Shown: positions 52,301 through 61,239, counted from the stretch's first letter. The stretch: 64,000 bases of DNA from Oceanicola sp. 502str15 (GCF_024105635.1 NZ_WYDQ01000001.1:806001-870000), one strand, 5' to 3'. Translations and numbers: made by a program. Notes: a model not told the origin generated them from the letters alone.

Positions 52301-53295
52301 TCTACACGCCCAGCGATGCCATAGAAGATCCGGCGACCCTTGTACCCTTCGTGCCGCCGCTGCCGGTCTACCCGCTGTTCCTCGACCTGCCGTTGATGAC
52401 CGGCGACGAGGTGCCCCATGCCCCGCATGTTGCCGCCTCGGCGGTGCCTTGGCCCGGGTCGGTCGCGGTTTATGCGTCGGCCACGGGTGCGGAGTATGAG
52501 TTGAACCGGCTGATCTCGGCGCGGGCCACCATCGGCGAGACGGAAACAGTGTTGGTTGCCGGTCGCCCCGGGCAGTGGGAGCGGGGGGAACCGTTGCGGG
52601 TGCGGCTCGCGGCGGGCGTGCTTTCCTCTGCCAGCGAGGCGCAGGTGTTTGCCGGGCGCAATGCGATGGCGATCGGGGATGGCAGCGCGGGCAATTGGGA
52701 GATCTTCCAGTTTGCCACGGCGGAGCTGGTGGCGGAGCGCACCTATGAGGTGAGCGCGCGGCTCAGGGGGCAGCTTGGCACGGATGGGTTGATGCCGCAG
52801 GCGTGGCCCGTTGGTAGCCAGGTGGTGCTGCTTGACGGCAACCTCACCCAGATCGAGCTGGCCAGCGCCGCCCGCCGTCTTTCCCGCACCTATCGCATCG
52901 GCCCCGCAGGGCGTGCCTTCAGCGATCCGTCCTACGTGGAACGGCAGGAGGCCTTCGACGGCAATGGGCTTAGGCCCTACGCGCCGGTGCATATCACCGG
53001 GCGCCGCGATGAGACCGGCGACCTGCAGATCACTTGGGTGCGCAGGACGCGGATCGACGGTGACGGATGGGATGTGCCGGAGGTGCCGCTTGGGGAGGCG
53101 AGTGAGGCCTATGTGGTGCGGGTGGTGCAGGGCGGCGCGGTGATCCGCGAAACGACCGTGAGCAGCCCGGGCTGGACCTATGGGGCGGCGGTGCAATCGG
53201 GCGACGGGGTGACCGGCGCCTTTGAACTTCATGTCGCGCAGATCTCCGAGCGCTTCGGGCCGGGACTTTTTGGAAAGGGTGAGATCAATGGATGA
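49363..53295 (+). CDS. GTA g15, megatron baseplate protein with TIM-barrel glycosidase-like domain
   Basis: At 1310 residues this is the largest gene in the window. The N-terminal part (VTGASEGAPIGQVFGRMRVGGQVIWATQF) matches baseplate hub proteins. The GTA TIM-barrel domain spans about 430-740 (AFCLGSEMRGLTQIRG, DFIGIDNYMPISDW, FTELGCAAIDKGTNQPNKF). A phage-tail_3 region follows (about 790-950), then an Rcc01698-like C-terminal part. It probably forms the tail tip that meets the cell surface. ATG 49363 overlaps the g14 stop by 1 nt. Confidence 0.94.
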   Translation: MATILLSAAGAALGSSLGGTFLGLSGAVIGRAVGATLGRVIDQRLMGQGSQVVEAGKVERFRVTGASEGAPIGQVFGRMRVGGQVIWATQFKEHVSEESTGGKGAPKGPTVRSYSYSISLAVALCEGEISRVGRVWADGVEIAPDDLTMRVYAGTEDQLPDPKMEAVEGAGQVPSYRGLAYVVIEDLQLGEFGNRVPQLSFEVVRPVSAEVDTPEARSLSRVVKAVALVPGTGEYALATTPVHYDFGQGHSQSANVNSPSGKTDFAVSLETLGDELPACGSVSLVVSWFGSDLRCGSCEVRPKVEQAIHDGKPMPWRVSGLSRGAAGQTPRDAEDRPIYGGTPADAAVLEAIAAMKAAGQEVVFYPFILMDQLEGNGLPDPWSGASDQPKLPWRGRITQSIAAGRDGSPDGTAAAEAEVAAFFGTASAGDFLVAGGVVSYGGPEEWSFRRFILHYAHLCAAAGGVEAFCLGSEMRGLTQIRGASGFPAVAEMRALAAELRGILGAGCKIGYAADWSEYFGYHPQDGSGNVYFHLDPLWADANIDFIGIDNYMPISDWRDGESHADAGAGAIYDLDYLKGNVAGGEGYDWYYAHDAARKAQIRTPITDEAHGEPWIYRYKDLKSWWQNVHHERIGGQRQAAPTDWLPEAKPIWFTELGCAAIDKGTNQPNKFLDAKSSESGLPHFSDGTRDDLIQAQYLRAVAAHFDEVGNNPVSATYGGPMVDMSRAHVWAWDARPFPYFPAALEVWSDGDNYARGHWLNGRVTSEALPAVVAELCLRSGLSLEALDLRRLFGLVRGYTVSDLQGARAALQPLMLAFGFDAVEREGTLRFASRTGLTGGQISRDTLAVTDDLDADITLLRAPAAETAGKVRLNYVENNGAYEVRAAEAIFPDEVSYAVAQSELPLALTKSEAQGIVERWLAESRVARDTARFALPPSMLSIGAGDVITLPTEDRMADYRVDKVEQAGSQIIDAVRVEPSVYTPSDAIEDPATLVPFVPPLPVYPLFLDLPLMTGDEVPHAPHVAASAVPWPGSVAVYASATGAEYELNRLISARATIGETETVLVAGRPGQWERGEPLRVRLAAGVLSSASEAQVFAGRNAMAIGDGSAGNWEIFQFATAELVAERTYEVSARLRGQLGTDGLMPQAWPVGSQVVLLDGNLTQIELASAARRLSRTYRIGPAGRAFSDPSYVERQEAFDGNGLRPYAPVHITGRRDETGDLQITWVRRTRIDGDGWDVPEVPLGEASEAYVVRVVQGGAVIRETTVSSPGWTYGAAVQSGDGVTGAFELHVAQISERFGPGLFGKGEING

Positions 53296-53998
53296 GACCA
53301 CGCAGTTGAAACTGCCGCTGCTTCAGGCCAGCCAGGCGCAGAAGCACGTGACGGTGAATGCCGCCTTGATGCGGCTCGACGGGCTGGCACAGCTGAGGTT
53401 GCAATCGGCGAGCACCACCACGCCGCCAGGTGCGGTGGTGGACGGTGAATGCTGGTTCGTGCCCTCCGGTGCGGTCAACGCATGGGCCGGGCAGGGCGGA
53501 CAGGTTGCCATTGGCGACAATGGCGGCTGGGTCTTTGTTGCGCCGCAGGTCGGTTGGCGGGCCTGGATCATCGACACGGCGACGGACGCGCTTTGGGACG
53601 GCTCTGCTTGGCAACCGCCACTGATGGCCGCCAGCCCTTCGGGGGCGGCGTCAAAGATGCAGGTGCTCGAGTTCGATCATGTGATTGCTGCGGGGTCGAG
53701 TGACACCACGGCGGTTCAGGTGCCGGCCAATGCGATGGTCTTTGCGGTGTCGGCGCGTGTCATCACCGCGATCACCGGCACTTTGAGCAGCTGGACCTTC
53801 GGCATCAGTGGTTCGGAAAGCCAGTTTGGGTCGGGGCTCGGACTTGGGCAGGGCTCCTATTGCACCGGCCTGCTGGGCGCGCCCACCACATGGTATTCGG
53901 CAAATGCGCTCAAGCTCACGGCAACTGGAGGGGATTTTGCTGGTGGCGAGATCCGGGTTGCCGCGCATTTCTTCTCCATCGACCTGCCCAACCTCTGA
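53288..53998 (+). CDS. DUF2793 protein at the end of the GTA cluster
   Basis: The 236-residue product opens MDETTQLKLPLLQASQAQKHVTVNAALMRLDGLAQL, the DUF2793 signature, then GECWFVPSGAVNAWAGQGGQVAIGDNGGWVFVAPQVGWRAWI. Residues from about 125 look like a beta-rich C1q- or fibre-like domain (LEFDHVIAAGSSDTTAVQVPANAMVFAVSARVI). It may be a tail fibre or receptor-binding part. It overlaps g15 by 8 nt and the next gene by 1 nt. Confidence 0.85.
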   Translation: MDETTQLKLPLLQASQAQKHVTVNAALMRLDGLAQLRLQSASTTTPPGAVVDGECWFVPSGAVNAWAGQGGQVAIGDNGGWVFVAPQVGWRAWIIDTATDALWDGSAWQPPLMAASPSGAASKMQVLEFDHVIAAGSSDTTAVQVPANAMVFAVSARVITAITGTLSSWTFGISGSESQFGSGLGLGQGSYCTGLLGAPTTWYSANALKLTATGGDFAGGEIRVAAHFFSIDLPNL

Positions 53999-54297
53999 TG
54001 CGTCCGCTTCACCACAGCGATATCTGCGAAGTTGCGCGCGTGCTCTTGCCATTGCTGCCGGAGGAGCGTGCGCAGGCGGTGGAGCGGTTCATTGCCTTTG
54101 CCGATGCGGCGGATCGCCATCGCCAGACGACGGGGCGGCTGCATCGGCTCTGGGGTGACGGCACGCTTGGTGCGGCGGTGGCCCGCCAGCCCCGGGCATT
54201 GGCCCGCAGTTTCGAGGATTTCGACTATGCGCAATGTTGGGCGCTGGTGCTTGAGGCGGTGATCCGGTTCAGGACCGGCCGGGAGCTGATGCCCTGA
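53998..54297 (+). CDS. small helical protein trailing the GTA cluster
   Basis: The 99-residue product (MRPLHHSDICEVARVLLPLLPEERAQAVERFIAFADAAD ...) is all helical, with no known active site visible. ATG 53998 overlaps the DUF2793 stop (TGATG), so it belongs to the GTA transcript. I recall a similar small gene at this spot in other Rhodobacteraceae. It ends 3 nt from the convergent DksA-like gene. Confidence 0.75.
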   Translation: MRPLHHSDICEVARVLLPLLPEERAQAVERFIAFADAADRHRQTTGRLHRLWGDGTLGAAVARQPRALARSFEDFDYAQCWALVLEAVIRFRTGRELMP

Positions 54298-54300
54298 ACG

Positions 54301-54639
54301 TCAGCCCCTCGCGCAGGAGATGCAGAGGGCGACGGATGGGTCCTGATCTAGGCGGGCGGGCGCGATCTCTTCTCCGCAGTCGGTGCAATAGCCGAACTCG
54401 CCTTCGTCCAGCCGCGCGAGGGCTGCCCTGACGCGGCGTTCTTCCGCCGACCTCAACCGGCTGGCCGCCTGTGCCATCGCTTGCGACTGCAGAGCATCCA
54501 TCCGGCTCAGACGCCCGACGGCCTGCTGGTCGAGCGTGACAACTTTCTTGCCGTCGCGCCCCAGTGCCTCGCCCTCCGCGAGATCCGTCAGCCGCGCGGC
54601 CAGCCTCTCCCGAAACTTCTGTTGCCCTGCCTCATCCAT
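54301..54639 (-). CDS. TraR/DksA-type C4 zinc-finger protein
   Basis: The 112-residue product has an N-terminal helical hairpin and a C-terminal zinc finger with four cysteines (YCTDCGEEI and ALCISCARG). DksA-like proteins enter the RNA polymerase secondary channel. The usual acidic Asp pair at the coiled-coil tip is not obvious here, so the effect on transcription is uncertain. ATG 54639 has AAAGG 7 nt upstream. It is convergent with the GTA end and divergent from cysE. Confidence 0.85.
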   Translation of the reverse strand: MDEAGQQKFRERLAARLTDLAEGEALGRDGKKVVTLDQQAVGRLSRMDALQSQAMAQAASRLRSAEERRVRAALARLDEGEFGYCTDCGEEIAPARLDQDPSVALCISCARG

Positions 54640-54730
54640 CACGATGCCTTTAACCTTTCATGACCCTTTGCAATTGGCCACTGGGGCCTATCTGGGCTAA
54701 AAGGCTAGCAGCACGTGCAAGGACAAGACC

Positions 54731-55540
54731 ATGGCCCAGACCAAGAGCAAGCTGACCGAGGTTGATCCCGTTTGGGATCGGATCATTCGTGAAGGCGAGG
54801 AGGCAATTGCCGACGAGCCGCTTCTGGGCGGTCTCATGCACTCCTGTATTCTGCACCACAAGTCGATGGAGCAGGCGCTGGCGTTTCGCGTTTCGATGAA
54901 GCTCGCTTCGGGGGAGATGTCGGAACAGTTGCTGCGCGAGATTGCCGACGAGGCCTATGCCTCCGATCCGCTGATCGGCCAGGCCGCCCGTGCGGACCTT
55001 GTGGCGGTCTATGAGCGCGACCCGGCCTGCCATCGGTTCATCCAGCCCTTGATGTACTTCAAGGGCTACCAGGCCATTCAGGCCTATCGCGTCGGCCATT
55101 GGCTTTGGGAGCAGGGCCGCAAGGACATGGCCTATTTCTTCCAGATGCGGGTGTCGGAAACCTTTGGTGTCGATATCCACCCGGCCTGCCGGGTCGGCAA
55201 GGGGATCTTCCTCGACCATGCCCACTCCATCGTGTTCGGCGAAACCGCCGTGGTGGGGGATAACGTGTCGATCCTGCATTCGGTCACGCTGGGCGGAACC
55301 GGCAAGGAAGATGAAGACCGCCACCCCAAGATTGGCGACGGCGTGCTGATCGGGGCCGGGGCCAAGGTGCTGGGCAACATCAAGGTGGGGTGCTGCTCGC
55401 GTATTGCCGCAGGCTCTGTTGTGCTGCATGACGTACCGCCCGAGAGCACGGTGGCGGGTGTGCCTGCAAAGATCGTTGGCAAGGCAGGTTGCTCACAGCC
55501 GTCGGTGTCGATGAACCAGCTTCTTGGCGGCGCTGACTAA
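54731..55540 (+). CDS. cysE: serine O-acetyltransferase
   Basis: The 269-residue enzyme makes O-acetylserine for cysteine synthesis. It has the N-terminal helical domain (DPVWDRIIREGEEAIADEPLLGGLMHSCILHHKSMEQALAFRVS) and left-handed beta-helix hexapeptide repeats with the active-site segments DIHPACRVGKGIFLDHAHSIV and the following VTLGGTGKEDEDRHPKIGDGVLIGAGA. cysE next to a GTA cluster is a layout I recall from other Rhodobacteraceae. A terminator follows. Confidence 0.97.
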   Translation: MAQTKSKLTEVDPVWDRIIREGEEAIADEPLLGGLMHSCILHHKSMEQALAFRVSMKLASGEMSEQLLREIADEAYASDPLIGQAARADLVAVYERDPACHRFIQPLMYFKGYQAIQAYRVGHWLWEQGRKDMAYFFQMRVSETFGVDIHPACRVGKGIFLDHAHSIVFGETAVVGDNVSILHSVTLGGTGKEDEDRHPKIGDGVLIGAGAKVLGNIKVGCCSRIAAGSVVLHDVPPESTVAGVPAKIVGKAGCSQPSVSMNQLLGGAD

Positions 55541-55565
55541 CAGAGCTTACAGCATCAGAAGCAAG

Positions 55566-55591
55566 AAGGGCCGCTCTTGAGCGGCCCTTTT
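55566..55591 (+). terminator. intrinsic terminator between cysE and pdhC
   Basis: A 10-bp stem (55566-55575 with 55580-55589), loop CTTG and a TTTT run (55588-55591). It serves cysE and may also serve the convergent pdhC. Confidence 0.8.
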
Positions 55592-55609
55592 CGTGTTCTG
55601 CGGTGACGC

Positions 55610-56905
55610 TCAGGCGAGCATGACCATCGGGTTCTCGAGGTTCTCGGCCAGCGCCTTGAGGAACTCGGCCCCGAGCGCGCCGTCGATCACACGGTGGTCG
55701 ACCGAAAGCGTCACACTCATCACCGTGGCCACGGTCAGCTCGCCATCCATCCCGACGACTGGTTTTTTCACGCCAGCCCCGACCGCGAGGATCGCGCCAT
55801 GGGGCGGGTTGATGACGGCATCGAAGTTGTCGATCCCGAACATGCCGAGGTTGGAGATGGCGAAGGTGCCGCCCTGGTACTCATGAGGCGCGAGCTTGCG
55901 ATCACGGGCGCGGGCCGCGAGATCCTTCATCTCGGCAGAGAGGGCCGAGAGCGACTTGGTGTCGGCATCCTTGAGCACGGGAGTGAACAGCCCGCCCTCG
56001 ATCGCCACGGCCACGGCCACATCCGAGGGCTTGAGCTTCAGCACCCGGTCACCGGCCCAGACGGCGTTGCAATCCGGCACGGCCTGAAGTGCAAGCGCGC
56101 AGGCCTTGATGATGAAATCGTTCACGCTGAGCTTCACGGCCCGGCCTTCCAGCTGCTTGTTCAGCTGGCTGCGGAACTTCAGCAGCGCATCAAGCTGGAT
56201 GTCACGCCGCAGGTAGAAATGCGGGATCGTCTGCTTGGCCTCGGTGAGGCGGGCGGCAATGGTCTTGCGCATCCCGTCGAGCTTGACCTCTTCGTACTCG
56301 CGGCCCTCGTACATCTTGATGACGGCCTCGGTGGAAGGGCCGGCTGGGGCGGCGGCGGCTGCCGCGGCAGGGGCCTTGGCGGCTTCGGCAGCGGGCGCGG
56401 CACCGGGCTTGGCGCTTTCCACGTCGGCCTTCACGATGCGGCCATGGGGGCCGGAGCCCTTGATGGCGGCAAGGTCGATGCCCTTGTCCTTGGCGATCCG
56501 GCGGGCCAGCGGAGAGGCAAAGACCCGCTCGCCGTCCTTCGATGGCGCAGCAGGGGCCGCAGATGCAGCCGGAGCGGCGTCCTTCGGCTTGTCCTCTGCC
56601 TTGGGTCCGGAAGATGCAGGGGCGGGCGCGGAGCCGCCTTCCTTGATGTCATCGGCGCTTTCGCCTTCTTCGAGCAGCACCGCGATGGGCGTGTTCACAG
56701 CCACGCCTTCAGTGCCTTCCTCGATCAGGATCTTGCCGATCACACCTTCATCGACGGCTTCGAACTCCATCGTGGCCTTGTCGGTCTCGATCTCGGCAAG
56801 CAGATCACCGGAAGAGACGGTATCTCCCTCTTTTACCAGCCATTTCGCAAGAGTGCCTTGCTCCATGGTGGGCGAGAGGGCGGGCATCAGTACTTCGGTG
56901 GGCAT
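55610..56905 (-). CDS. pdhC: pyruvate dehydrogenase E2, dihydrolipoyl acetyltransferase
   Basis: The 431-residue subunit has one lipoyl domain (about 1-80, [10 protein letters not shown] with the lipoylated Lys), an Ala/Pro linker, a peripheral subunit-binding domain ([35 protein letters not shown]) and a catalytic acetyltransferase domain ending with [16 protein letters not shown] (catalytic His and Asp). It passes acetyl groups from lipoamide to CoA. It is the third gene of pdhA-pdhB-pdhC, with a small ORF between it and pdhB. The E3 gene is not in this window. Confidence 0.97.
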   Translation of the reverse strand: MPTEVLMPALSPTMEQGTLAKWLVKEGDTVSSGDLLAEIETDKATMEFEAVDEGVIGKILIEEGTEGVAVNTPIAVLLEEGESADDIKEGGSAPAPASSGPKAEDKPKDAAPAASAAPAAPSKDGERVFASPLARRIAKDKGIDLAAIKGSGPHGRIVKADVESAKPGAAPAAEAAKAPAAAAAAAPAGPSTEAVIKMYEGREYEEVKLDGMRKTIAARLTEAKQTIPHFYLRRDIQLDALLKFRSQLNKQLEGRAVKLSVNDFIIKACALALQAVPDCNAVWAGDRVLKLKPSDVAVAVAIEGGLFTPVLKDADTKSLSALSAEMKDLAARARDRKLAPHEYQGGTFAISNLGMFGIDNFDAVINPPHGAILAVGAGVKKPVVGMDGELTVATVMSVTLSVDHRVIDGALGAEFLKALAENLENPMVMLA

Positions 56906-56908
56906 GGC

Positions 56909-57151
56909 TCAGGCCTCCCTCTCAAGCTGGATCATGTTGTAAGGCGCGTCCGGCGATTGGCCGGAGGTCAGCGCAGTCATGGCTTCGGTCAAGTCGTGGC
57001 TCATCGCGGCGGCCCATTCCTCCGCCTGGGCGGCGGAGTAATCGGCGTTGATCTCGCGGGCGAGCAGGGCGCTGGGCACCAGCGCGCGGGCCGGGCCAAG
57101 CCCGATCCGCAGCCCGCCGGGGCCGGTTCCGAGTATGTCGATCTGGCTCAT
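56909..57151 (-). CDS. small unknown protein between pdhB and pdhC
   Basis: The 80-residue frame starts MSQIDILGTGPGGLRIGLGPARALVPSALLAREINADYSAAQAEEWAAAMSHDLTEAM. It lies 10 nt after the pdhB stop and 3 nt before the pdhC start, with a G-rich ribosome site, so it is cotranscribed with pdh genes. The second half is helical. I do not recognise the family; position and tight spacing support it as real. Confidence 0.6.
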   Translation of the reverse strand: MSQIDILGTGPGGLRIGLGPARALVPSALLAREINADYSAAQAEEWAAAMSHDLTEAMTALTSGQSPDAPYNMIQLEREA

Positions 57152-57161
57152 CACTCCCCCC

Positions 57162-58532
57162 TTAGCGATAGGTCACTTTTTTCACCGCCTCGATCACCTC
57201 GTCGGTGGTGACGAGCGCGAGCTTCTCGAGATTTGCGGCATAGGGCATCGGCACGTCCTTGCCGGTGCAGTTGATGACCGGCGCGTCGAGATAGTCGAAC
57301 GCCTCCTGCATCAGCACCGAGGAGATGTGGTTGCCGATCGAGCAGACCGGGAAACCCTCTTCGATGGTCACGCAGCGGTTGGTCTTCATCACCGATTTGA
57401 TCACGGTGCCGGTGTCCATCGGGCGCAGGGTGCGCAGGTCGATCACCTCGGCGGAAATTCCGTCTTCCGCAAGTTTATCAGCGGCTTCGAGCGCATACTG
57501 CATGCCGATGCCGAAACTGACCAGGGTCACATCGGTGCCTTCGCGCCAGATCTTTGCCTTGCCGAAGGGAATGGTGAAGTCGTCCAGCTTGGGCACGTCG
57601 AAGGAGCGGCCGTAGAGGATTTCGTTCTCGAGGAAGACCACCGGGTTGGGGTCGCGGATGGCTGTTTTCATCAGGCCCTTCGCGTCGGCGGCGGAGTAGG
57701 GCATGACAACCTTCAGGCCCGGGATCTGCGCATACCAGGCCGCGTAGTCGTGGCTGTGCTGGGCGCCCACGCGGGCGGCGGCGCCGTTGGGGCCGCGGAA
57801 CACCATGGGTGCGCCCATCTGGCCGCCGGACATGTAGAGCGTTTTCGCGGCCGAGTTGATGATCTGGTCGATCGCCTGCATGGCGAAGTTGAAGGTCATG
57901 AACTCGACGATCGGACGAAGCCCGCCGAAGGCGGCGCCGACGGCGATGCCGGCAAAGCCGTGCTCGGTGATCGGCGTGTCGATCACCCGCTTGGCGCCGA
58001 ACTCGTCGAGCAGGCCTTGGGATACCTTGTAGGCACCCTGATACTCGGCCACCTCTTCGCCCATGAGGTAGACGCCCTCATCGGCGCGCATCTCTTCGGC
58101 CATGGCGTCGCGCAGCGCTTCGCGTACGGTGGTCTGCACCATCTCGGTGCCCTCGGGCCAATCGGGCGAGGCGTCGACCTCGGGGGCCTTGGGGGCCGCG
58201 GCTGCTGCCGGGGCAGGGGCCGCATTAGACGCCTCCGGGGCCTCTTCGGCCTTGGGCGCAGAGGCGCTTTCGGCGGCGGAGGCATCTTCACCCTCTTCGA
58301 GGATCACGGCGATAGGGGTGTTTACCTTCACCCCTTCGGTGCCCTCTTCGATGAGGATCTTGCCGATGGTGCCCTCATCGACGGCTTCGAATTCCATCGT
58401 CGCCTTGTCGGTTTCGATCTCGGCCAGGATATCGCCGGACGACACGGTGTCGCCCTCCTTCACCAGCCATTTTGCAAGCGTGCCTTCCTCCATCGTCGGG
58501 GAGAGCGCGGGCATGAGCAGTTCTGTTGCCAT
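57162..58532 (-). CDS. pdhB: pyruvate dehydrogenase E1 beta subunit with N-terminal lipoyl domain
   Basis: The 456-residue protein has a lipoyl domain (about 1-80, again with [10 protein letters not shown]), an Ala/Pro/Glu-rich linker to about 130, then the E1 beta domain ([56 protein letters not shown] text, [16 protein letters not shown]). A lipoyl domain on E1 beta is a known trait of alphaproteobacteria. Its first 80 residues are nearly the same as those of pdhC. Confidence 0.97.
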   Translation of the reverse strand: MATELLMPALSPTMEEGTLAKWLVKEGDTVSSGDILAEIETDKATMEFEAVDEGTIGKILIEEGTEGVKVNTPIAVILEEGEDASAAESASAPKAEEAPEASNAAPAPAAAAAPKAPEVDASPDWPEGTEMVQTTVREALRDAMAEEMRADEGVYLMGEEVAEYQGAYKVSQGLLDEFGAKRVIDTPITEHGFAGIAVGAAFGGLRPIVEFMTFNFAMQAIDQIINSAAKTLYMSGGQMGAPMVFRGPNGAAARVGAQHSHDYAAWYAQIPGLKVVMPYSAADAKGLMKTAIRDPNPVVFLENEILYGRSFDVPKLDDFTIPFGKAKIWREGTDVTLVSFGIGMQYALEAADKLAEDGISAEVIDLRTLRPMDTGTVIKSVMKTNRCVTIEEGFPVCSIGNHISSVLMQEAFDYLDAPVINCTGKDVPMPYAANLEKLALVTTDEVIEAVKKVTYR

Positions 58533-58546
58533 TGTCGTTCTCCCCC

Positions 58547-59569
58547 TCAGGCTTCCTGCGGCGCCACGTCGGCGTAAATGTCGGTCCAGAGCTCTTCGAG
58601 CGCGGGTTCGGGGCTCTCCTTCGAGAATTCGGCGGCCTCGTTCACGATGTTCTTGGTCTCCTTGTCGATGGCCTTGAGGTCCTCTTCGGAGGCGTGCTTG
58701 CCTTCGAGCAGCATGGCGCGAACCCGCTCGATGGGATCGCGCTCCTCGCGCATCTTCTGCACCTCTTCGCGGGTGCGATACTTGGCCGGGTCACTCATGG
58801 AGTGGCCGCGGTAACGGTATGTTTTCACTTCCAGAATATAGGGGCCTTCGCCCGCGCGGCAGTGCGCCACGGCCTTTTCGCCCGCGGCCTTGACGGCCAG
58901 CACATCCATGCCGTCGACGATCTCGCCGGGGATGCCGAAGGGGCCGCCGCGGGTGTGGATGTCTTCGGTGGAGGTGGAGCGGTTCTGCGAGGTGCCCATG
59001 GCGTACTGGTTGTTCTCGATCACGAAGATCACCGGCAGCTTCCAGAGGGCGGCCATGTTGAAGGTCTCGTAGACCTGGCCCTGGTTGGCGGCGCCGTCTC
59101 CGAAGTAGGTGAAGGTGACGCGGCCGTTTTCGTTGTACTTGTCGGCAAAGGCGAGGCCCGCCCCGAGGGGCACCTGCGCGCCGACGATGCCGTGGCCGCC
59201 GTAGAAATGCTTCTCTTTCGAGAACATGTGCATCGAGCCGCCCTTGCCCTTGGAGTAGCCGCCTTCGCGGCCCGTCAGCTCGGCCATCACACCCTTGGGG
59301 TCCATGCCGCAGGCCAGCATGTGGCCGTGGTCGCGGTAGGAGGTGATGCGCTTGTCGCCCTCTTCGGCGGCGGCTTCGAGCCCGACGACAACGGCTTCCT
59401 GGCCGATGTAGAGGTGGCAGAACCCGCCGATGAGGCCCATGCCGTAAAGCTGGCCGGCCTTTTCTTCGAACCGGCGGATGAGCAGCATGTCCCGGTAGTA
59501 GGCGAGCAACTCGTCCTTGGACGTGTTGGATTTTGCGGGTGTCTTTCTGGTGGTCTTACGAGCCGCCAT
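58547..59569 (-). CDS. pdhA: pyruvate dehydrogenase E1 alpha subunit
   Basis: The 340-residue subunit binds thiamine diphosphate: [35 protein letters not shown], the ThDP motif [32 protein letters not shown], and the phospho-loop-equivalent [22 protein letters not shown] 59569 gives an N-terminus rich in Lys/Thr ([21 protein letters not shown]). It is the first gene of the operon; a near-palindrome lies 33 nt upstream. Confidence 0.97.
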   Translation of the reverse strand: MAARKTTRKTPAKSNTSKDELLAYYRDMLLIRRFEEKAGQLYGMGLIGGFCHLYIGQEAVVVGLEAAAEEGDKRITSYRDHGHMLACGMDPKGVMAELTGREGGYSKGKGGSMHMFSKEKHFYGGHGIVGAQVPLGAGLAFADKYNENGRVTFTYFGDGAANQGQVYETFNMAALWKLPVIFVIENNQYAMGTSQNRSTSTEDIHTRGGPFGIPGEIVDGMDVLAVKAAGEKAVAHCRAGEGPYILEVKTYRYRGHSMSDPAKYRTREEVQKMREERDPIERVRAMLLEGKHASEEDLKAIDKETKNIVNEAAEFSKESPEPALEELWTDIYADVAPQEA

Positions 59570-59601
59570 CGCAGCCTCTCCTCCCCGAGTCTTGAAAAGT
59601 A

Positions 59602-59615
59602 GTTTAACGTTGAAC
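59602..59615. promoter_or_regulatory. near-palindrome upstream of pdhA
   Basis: GTTTAACGTTGAAC is a 14-bp inverted repeat with one mismatched pair, 33 nt before pdhA. Its TTAACGTT-type core resembles operators of LacI-family regulators. Role inferred from place and symmetry only. Confidence 0.4.
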
Positions 59616-59775
59616 CATGTATTAGCACCGCCCTTGCGGGGATGCACATGAAAATTTCAGGGCAGGGAGGGGCGGCAGGTTTCTGCTTCGTTACCAGAAG
59701 GTTAACGGCGCGTGCGCCAGAACGCGCGGTCGAGCGCGGGCGCGGGCGCAATGCTGCGGTGCAGAGAGGGTGGGG

Positions 59776-60078
59776 TCAGCGGATGACGATCTCGTCGGCG
59801 CGGATCAGGCCCAGAACGTCGCGCGCCTGCTGGTCGAGCAGGTCGAGATCGAGGTAGTCGTCCGACATGCGGTGGGTCTTGTTGCGCAGCACCGCGACCT
59901 CGACCTTCAGCTTTTCGCGCTCGGCCTTCAGCTCGCTCGCCTCGGCCTCGATTTCGATCCGCCGGAACAGGCCGTAATCGCCCTGAACCGCTGCGAAGGT
60001 GAAATAGAGCCCGAGCGACAGGGTAACGGCGAAATAGATCACCACTCCAAATGCCGGACGTCTGCGGGAAACTGCCAT
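59776..60078 (-). CDS. FtsB/DivIC-like septum formation initiator
   Basis: The 100-residue protein has a short basic N-terminus (MAVSRRRPAF), one membrane segment (GVVIYFAVTLSLGLYFTFAA) and a coiled coil (IEIEAEASELKAEREKLKVEVAVLRNKTHRM), then the DLLDQQARDVLGLIRADEIVI ending typical of FtsB-like proteins. FtsB bridges FtsQ and FtsL at the division site. ATG 60078 is preferred over 60153 because the extra residues are not family-like. It lies between the aldolase gene and pdhA. Confidence 0.88.
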   Translation of the reverse strand: MAVSRRRPAFGVVIYFAVTLSLGLYFTFAAVQGDYGLFRRIEIEAEASELKAEREKLKVEVAVLRNKTHRMSDDYLDLDLLDQQARDVLGLIRADEIVIR

Positions 60079-60254
60079 GCCGTTGTTGTGCCTCGTTTGC
60101 GCGGGCCTCTTTGCGGGCCTCGTCGAAACAATTTTGCACGAAACGTTGGCCAAGTGAATCCCTTTCTGCCCCGGCAGAAGGAAATTAGCCCATATCCTGT
60201 GGCAAATTCGTTAACAGCGCGGCCCGTCGCCTGCGGCGCGCCGCGCTTGGGCTC

Positions 60255-61148
60255 TCAGCCCGCGACCGACGCGGCGTGGATCGAGGTGATGGCCTCGCCG
60301 ATGGTGGTGTTGAATGCGGTGTCGGACTGCCCGTCGCCCAAGCCTTCTGTCAGCGCGCGGGAGAAGCTGGCGACCATGCCGGTGTTCTGCGCCAGCCGGG
60401 TGTTGGCCTCGTCGCGCGAATAGCCGCCCGACAGCGCCACAACCTTGAGCACCCGGGGATGGTCGATCAGGGGCTTGTAGATGTTGGCCTGCTCGGGAAG
60501 CGTGAGCTTGAGCATGATGTCGGTGGTGCCGGGCAGGGTATCGAGCCGCTTTGTGATCTCGTCCAGCAGCATGGCCTCGGCTTCGGCCTTGTCGGGGGCA
60601 TTGATGTTGATCTCGGGCTCGAGGATCGGCACCAGGCCGTGCTCGACCACCTGCGCCCCGAGTTCGAACTGCTGGGCCACGTTGGCGGCGATCCCCTCGG
60701 CGTTGGCGGCATGGATCACCGAGCGCTCCTTGGTACCGAAAACGCCCTTTTCGACGGCGCGGGTCAGCAGATCGGAGAGGCCGGGGATCGGCTTCATGAG
60801 CTGGACGCCATTGGCCTCTTCTTCCAGCCCCTTGTCGATTTTCAGGAAGGGCACCACGCCGCGTTCTTCCCAGAGAAACTGGGCCGAGGGCTTGCCCGAG
60901 ATGTCGCGGTCCATGGTCTTTTCGAACAGGATCGCGCCGATCACCTTGTCGCCGGTGAAGGCGGGGGAGGTGGCGATGCGGGCGCGCATCTGGTGGATCA
61001 GGTCGAACATCTCCTCGTCGGACGCATAGCGGCTTTCGTCGATGCCATAGAGCTTGAGCGCCTTGGGGGTGGAGCCGCCCGACTGGTCGAGTGCGGCGAT
61101 GAAGCCCTGACCTGCGGCGATCTTCTGTTTCTGCTCGGCGTTCGGCAT
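60255..61148 (-). CDS. fda: class I fructose-bisphosphate aldolase
   Basis: The 297-residue enzyme splits fructose-1,6-bisphosphate to two trioses. It is the short bacterial class I type: GFIAALDQSGGSTPKALKLYGI, GAILFEKTMDRDISGKPSAQFLW, the EPEININAPDK region, a Schiff-base Lys expected in MLKLTLPEQ, and VVALSGGYSRDEAN. It lies downstream of pgk on the same strand with a 191-nt gap that holds palindromic repeats and a candidate operator. Confidence 0.95.
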   Translation of the reverse strand: MPNAEQKQKIAAGQGFIAALDQSGGSTPKALKLYGIDESRYASDEEMFDLIHQMRARIATSPAFTGDKVIGAILFEKTMDRDISGKPSAQFLWEERGVVPFLKIDKGLEEEANGVQLMKPIPGLSDLLTRAVEKGVFGTKERSVIHAANAEGIAANVAQQFELGAQVVEHGLVPILEPEININAPDKAEAEAMLLDEITKRLDTLPGTTDIMLKLTLPEQANIYKPLIDHPRVLKVVALSGGYSRDEANTRLAQNTGMVASFSRALTEGLGDGQSDTAFNTTIGEAITSIHAASVAG

Positions 61149-61225
61149 GATGTTCCCCGTGTTGTCTGAGTCATGGTCTGACCGTTGCGCAGAGGGATAG
61201 CCGGGGCTGCGGGGGAGTGCAAAGG

Positions 61226-61239
61226 TGGTTGCGCTAACG
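61226..61239. promoter_or_regulatory. candidate CceR-like operator upstream of the aldolase gene
   Basis: TGGTTGCGCTAACG matches the TGTTAGCGCTAACA-type palindrome I recall for the Rhodobacter carbon regulator CceR at 11 of 14 positions. It lies 78 nt before the aldolase start. Confidence 0.4.
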
